This document shows positions 6,103 through 7,739 of a stretch of 7,739 nt of DNA, in pieces (within the stretch, counting starts at the first letter, position 1; each line of letters starts with the position of its first letter). A model generated the notes under the pieces. The model searched no databases and was not told the origin of the DNA. It was given only the letters and a program-made list of their open reading frames with translations. This stretch comes from an uncultured Lachnospiraceae bacterium (GTDB lineage Bacteria > Bacillota > Clostridia > Lachnospirales > Lachnospiraceae): the NCBI GenBank assembly GCA_900557385.1, contig USSP01000085.1:1-7739 (forward strand). Reading direction: 5' to 3'. The translations under genes were made by a program, and so were the position numbers.

Positions 6103-7212
6103 ATGAAAATTGTATTGGAACACCTCACCAAAAAATTTCCCAACCGTAACCGCAAAGTCCATGAGGACGTAATTGCCGTCAGCGACTTCGATTTCGAAAT
6201 TCCTGATGGCAAGCTGGTGGGCTTACTGGGTCCTTCCGGCTGTGGAAAGAGTACCACCTTAAACCTGATCTGCGGACTGTTAAAACCCACCGAAGGACAC
6301 ATTTACTTCGGTGAGGACGATGTCACCGGACTTCCTGCGGAGAACCGTGGCGTAGGACTGGTTTTCCAGAACTACGCTCTGTACCCCCATCTCACTGTCC
6401 AGAAAAACATCCAGTTCCCGCTGGAAAACCTCAAGGGTGCGGACAAGCTTTCCAAGGAGGAAATGCAGAAACGGGTGTATGAGGCTGCGAAACTGGTGCA
6501 GATTGAAGAACTGATGGATCGCAAGCCCAGCGAACTTTCCGGTGGTCAGCAGCAGCGTGTGGCAATCGCCCGTGCCCTGGTAAAGATGCCCAAGGTGCTT
6601 TTGTTAGACGAGCCTTTGTCCAACCTGGATGCCCGACTTCGCCTCCAGACCAGGGAGGAAATCCGCCGTATCCAGAAACAGACCCAGATTACCACGATTT
6701 TCGTCACCCATGACCAGGACGAGGCGATGAGCATTTCCGATATGATTGTGGTCATGAAGGATGGACTGGTGCAGCAGATCGGCAAGCCCCAGGAGGTGTA
6801 TGACCATCCGGTAAATCTCTTTGTTGCCAAATTCTTAGGTACGCCGCCTATCAATGTATTTCAGGGCAAAGTGGAGAAAGAACAGCTTCTCATCGGAGGA
6901 GACACTGTGCTATCCGTAAAAGGTGTACCCGATCAGGAGGTCTGGGTTGGCATCCGTCCCGAAGGCTTTCTTCCTGCTGCTGATGGCGCCCTGCATTGTA
7001 ACTTAACCCGTCTGGAAGTGATGGGACGGGATGTGAGTGTGGTTTCCACCCATGACCAATGCGAGAATGCTGCGATCCGCTCCATTATTAACGCTGACAC
7101 CCCCATTGATGTGAACAGTGCCACCATTGCTTTTAACTTAAAGCCCCACAAGGTGCATCTGTTCCACAAGGAAACCGGCGCTGTGATTCCTTTTGCGTCA
7201 ACAGCGGATTAA
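6103..7212 (+). CDS. Sugar ABC importer ATP-binding subunit (MalK/UgpC/MsmX type)
   Basis: This 369-residue cytoplasmic ATPase powers a CUT1-type importer for sugars, oligosaccharides or glycerol phosphate. All nucleotide-binding elements are intact: Walker A GPSGCGKST (43-51), Q-loop VFQNYALYPHLTV (87-99, Q89), signature LSGGQQQRVAIARA (145-158), Walker B VLLLDEPLSNLD (165-176, D169 and E170) and the switch histidine H203 in VTHDQDEA. The C-terminal part (about 245-355) is the TOBE/MalK-type regulatory region, with VGIRPEGF at 282-289. The length is normal for this family. The ATG at 6103 follows AGGAG (6089-6093) by 9 bases. The permease begins 14 bases after the stop, which shows that this ATPase belongs to its own transporter rather than being a lone shared one. 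The substrate cannot be told from this subunit; UgpC-like naming is common for such proteins but not decisive. Confidence 0.96.
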   Translation: MKIVLEHLTKKFPNRNRKVHEDVIAVSDFDFEIPDGKLVGLLGPSGCGKSTTLNLICGLLKPTEGHIYFGEDDVTGLPAENRGVGLVFQNYALYPHLTVQKNIQFPLENLKGADKLSKEEMQKRVYEAAKLVQIEELMDRKPSELSGGQQQRVAIARALVKMPKVLLLDEPLSNLDARLRLQTREEIRRIQKQTQITTIFVTHDQDEAMSISDMIVVMKDGLVQQIGKPQEVYDHPVNLFVAKFLGTPPINVFQGKVEKEQLLIGGDTVLSVKGVPDQEVWVGIRPEGFLPAADGALHCNLTRLEVMGRDVSVVSTHDQCENAAIRSIINADTPIDVNSATIAFNLKPHKVHLFHKETGAVIPFASTAD

Positions 7213-7226
7213 GGAGGCTGAGGACT

Positions 7227-7739
7227 ATGGAAACAAACAATCGCAAGGCGTGGCTGTACCTGTTGCCCGCGTTTCTCTTTCTGGGGGCTTTCCTGATTTA
7301 TCCTCTGGTGGATGTATTTGTCTATTCTTTTGAAGAGGGCTATAATTCCGCCTCCCAGACCTACTTCGGCACAGGGCTATACAACTACTCCTATGTACTA
7401 CATGATCCCTATTTTCTGCAGGCGCTGAAAAACACCTTTATTCTGGTAATCATCACGGTACCGGTTTCCACCGGACTGGCGCTGCTCATCTCCCTGGCAT
7501 TAAGCTCCATCAAACTGCTGCGGGACTTGTTCCAGACCATCTACTTTCTGCCCTATGTAACCAACACCCTGGCTGTGGGTCTGGTATTTATGATTTTATT
7601 TAAAAAGACCGCCTATTCCGACGGACTGGTAAACCTATTAATCAGCTGGTTCGACGGACCTTCCGTGGATTTCATTGACGGCCCCTACTGGGCAAAAATG
7701 TTTGTACTCTGCTTTTATACGGTATGGGTGGTTATGCAT
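7227..7739 (+). CDS. Sugar ABC importer permease, MalF/UgpA type (partial, cut by window end)
   Basis: The first 171 residues of an inner-membrane permease are visible, open to the last base. Hydrophobic spans lie at about 9-35 (WLYLLPAFLFLGAFLIYPLV and on), 71-93, 102-125 and 155-171 onward. Family features are the early LLPAFLFL and IYPLV segment, LYNYSYVLHDPYF (51-63) followed by ALKNTF, and FQTIYFLPYVTNTLAVGLVF (102-121), all typical of CUT1 permeases. The EAA loop that contacts the ATPase would lie past the edge. The ATG at 7227 follows a perfect AAGGAGG (7211-7217) by 9 bases, and that ribosome site overlaps the ATPase stop codon (7210-7212), so translation may be coupled. A second permease and a binding protein probably follow outside the window. 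Confidence 0.93.
   Translation, partial: METNNRKAWLYLLPAFLFLGAFLIYPLVDVFVYSFEEGYNSASQTYFGTGLYNYSYVLHDPYFLQALKNTFILVIITVPVSTGLALLISLALSSIKLLRDLFQTIYFLPYVTNTLAVGLVFMILFKKTAYSDGLVNLLISWFDGPSVDFIDGPYWAKMFVLCFYTVWVVMH

Overview
The window looks like chromosome from a Gram-positive member of the Clostridia, most likely a Lachnospiraceae-type gut bacterium. The evidence is strong AGGAG-type ribosome sites, sigma-A promoters with perfect TATAAT boxes, moderate GC, the long two-lobed aminopeptidase P, an orphan FliB-family protein, a bacterial sodium symporter and a MalK/UgpC-type sugar ABC importer. This assignment rests on gene style only.

Layout. Positions 1-110 hold a modular intergenic repeat with hairpins. 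On the minus strand the repeat carries a ribosome-site-like stretch and a short reading frame that runs off the left edge. Positions 160-209 hold a rho-independent terminator for minus-strand transcription. Four minus-strand genes fill 240-5172. In transcription order they are a small cupin protein (5172-4768), a long-form Xaa-Pro aminopeptidase (4743-2953), a FliB-type flagellin lysine-N-methylase family protein (2934-1765) and a neurotransmitter:sodium symporter (1637-240). The first three are spaced 24 and 18 bases apart and look like one operon. The symporter follows after 127 bases, which hold a weak hairpin and A-rich direct repeats.

A divergent promoter region at about 5173-5319 separates the two halves. 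The minus-strand promoter is TTGAAA-N16-TATAAT. The plus-strand promoter is TTGTGA-N17-TATAAT. Together they fix the starts of the cupin gene and of the plus-strand gene at 5320, ruling out longer overlapping readings of both. The plus-strand unit is an FRG-domain protein (5320-6069), then the ATPase of a CUT1-type sugar ABC importer (6103-7212), then the first part of a MalF/UgpA-type permease (7227 to the right edge, incomplete).

How the genes may work together. The peptidase and the sodium symporter are consistent with peptide breakdown and amino-acid uptake. The ATPase and permease belong to a carbohydrate or polyol-phosphate importer whose second permease and binding protein probably lie past the right edge. 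The FRG-domain protein heads that unit, and its role is unknown. I see no CRISPR array, transposase, RNA gene or clear defence system. The most unusual points are the FRG gene leading a transporter operon, the FliB-type gene with no flagellar neighbours, and the repeat at the left edge.
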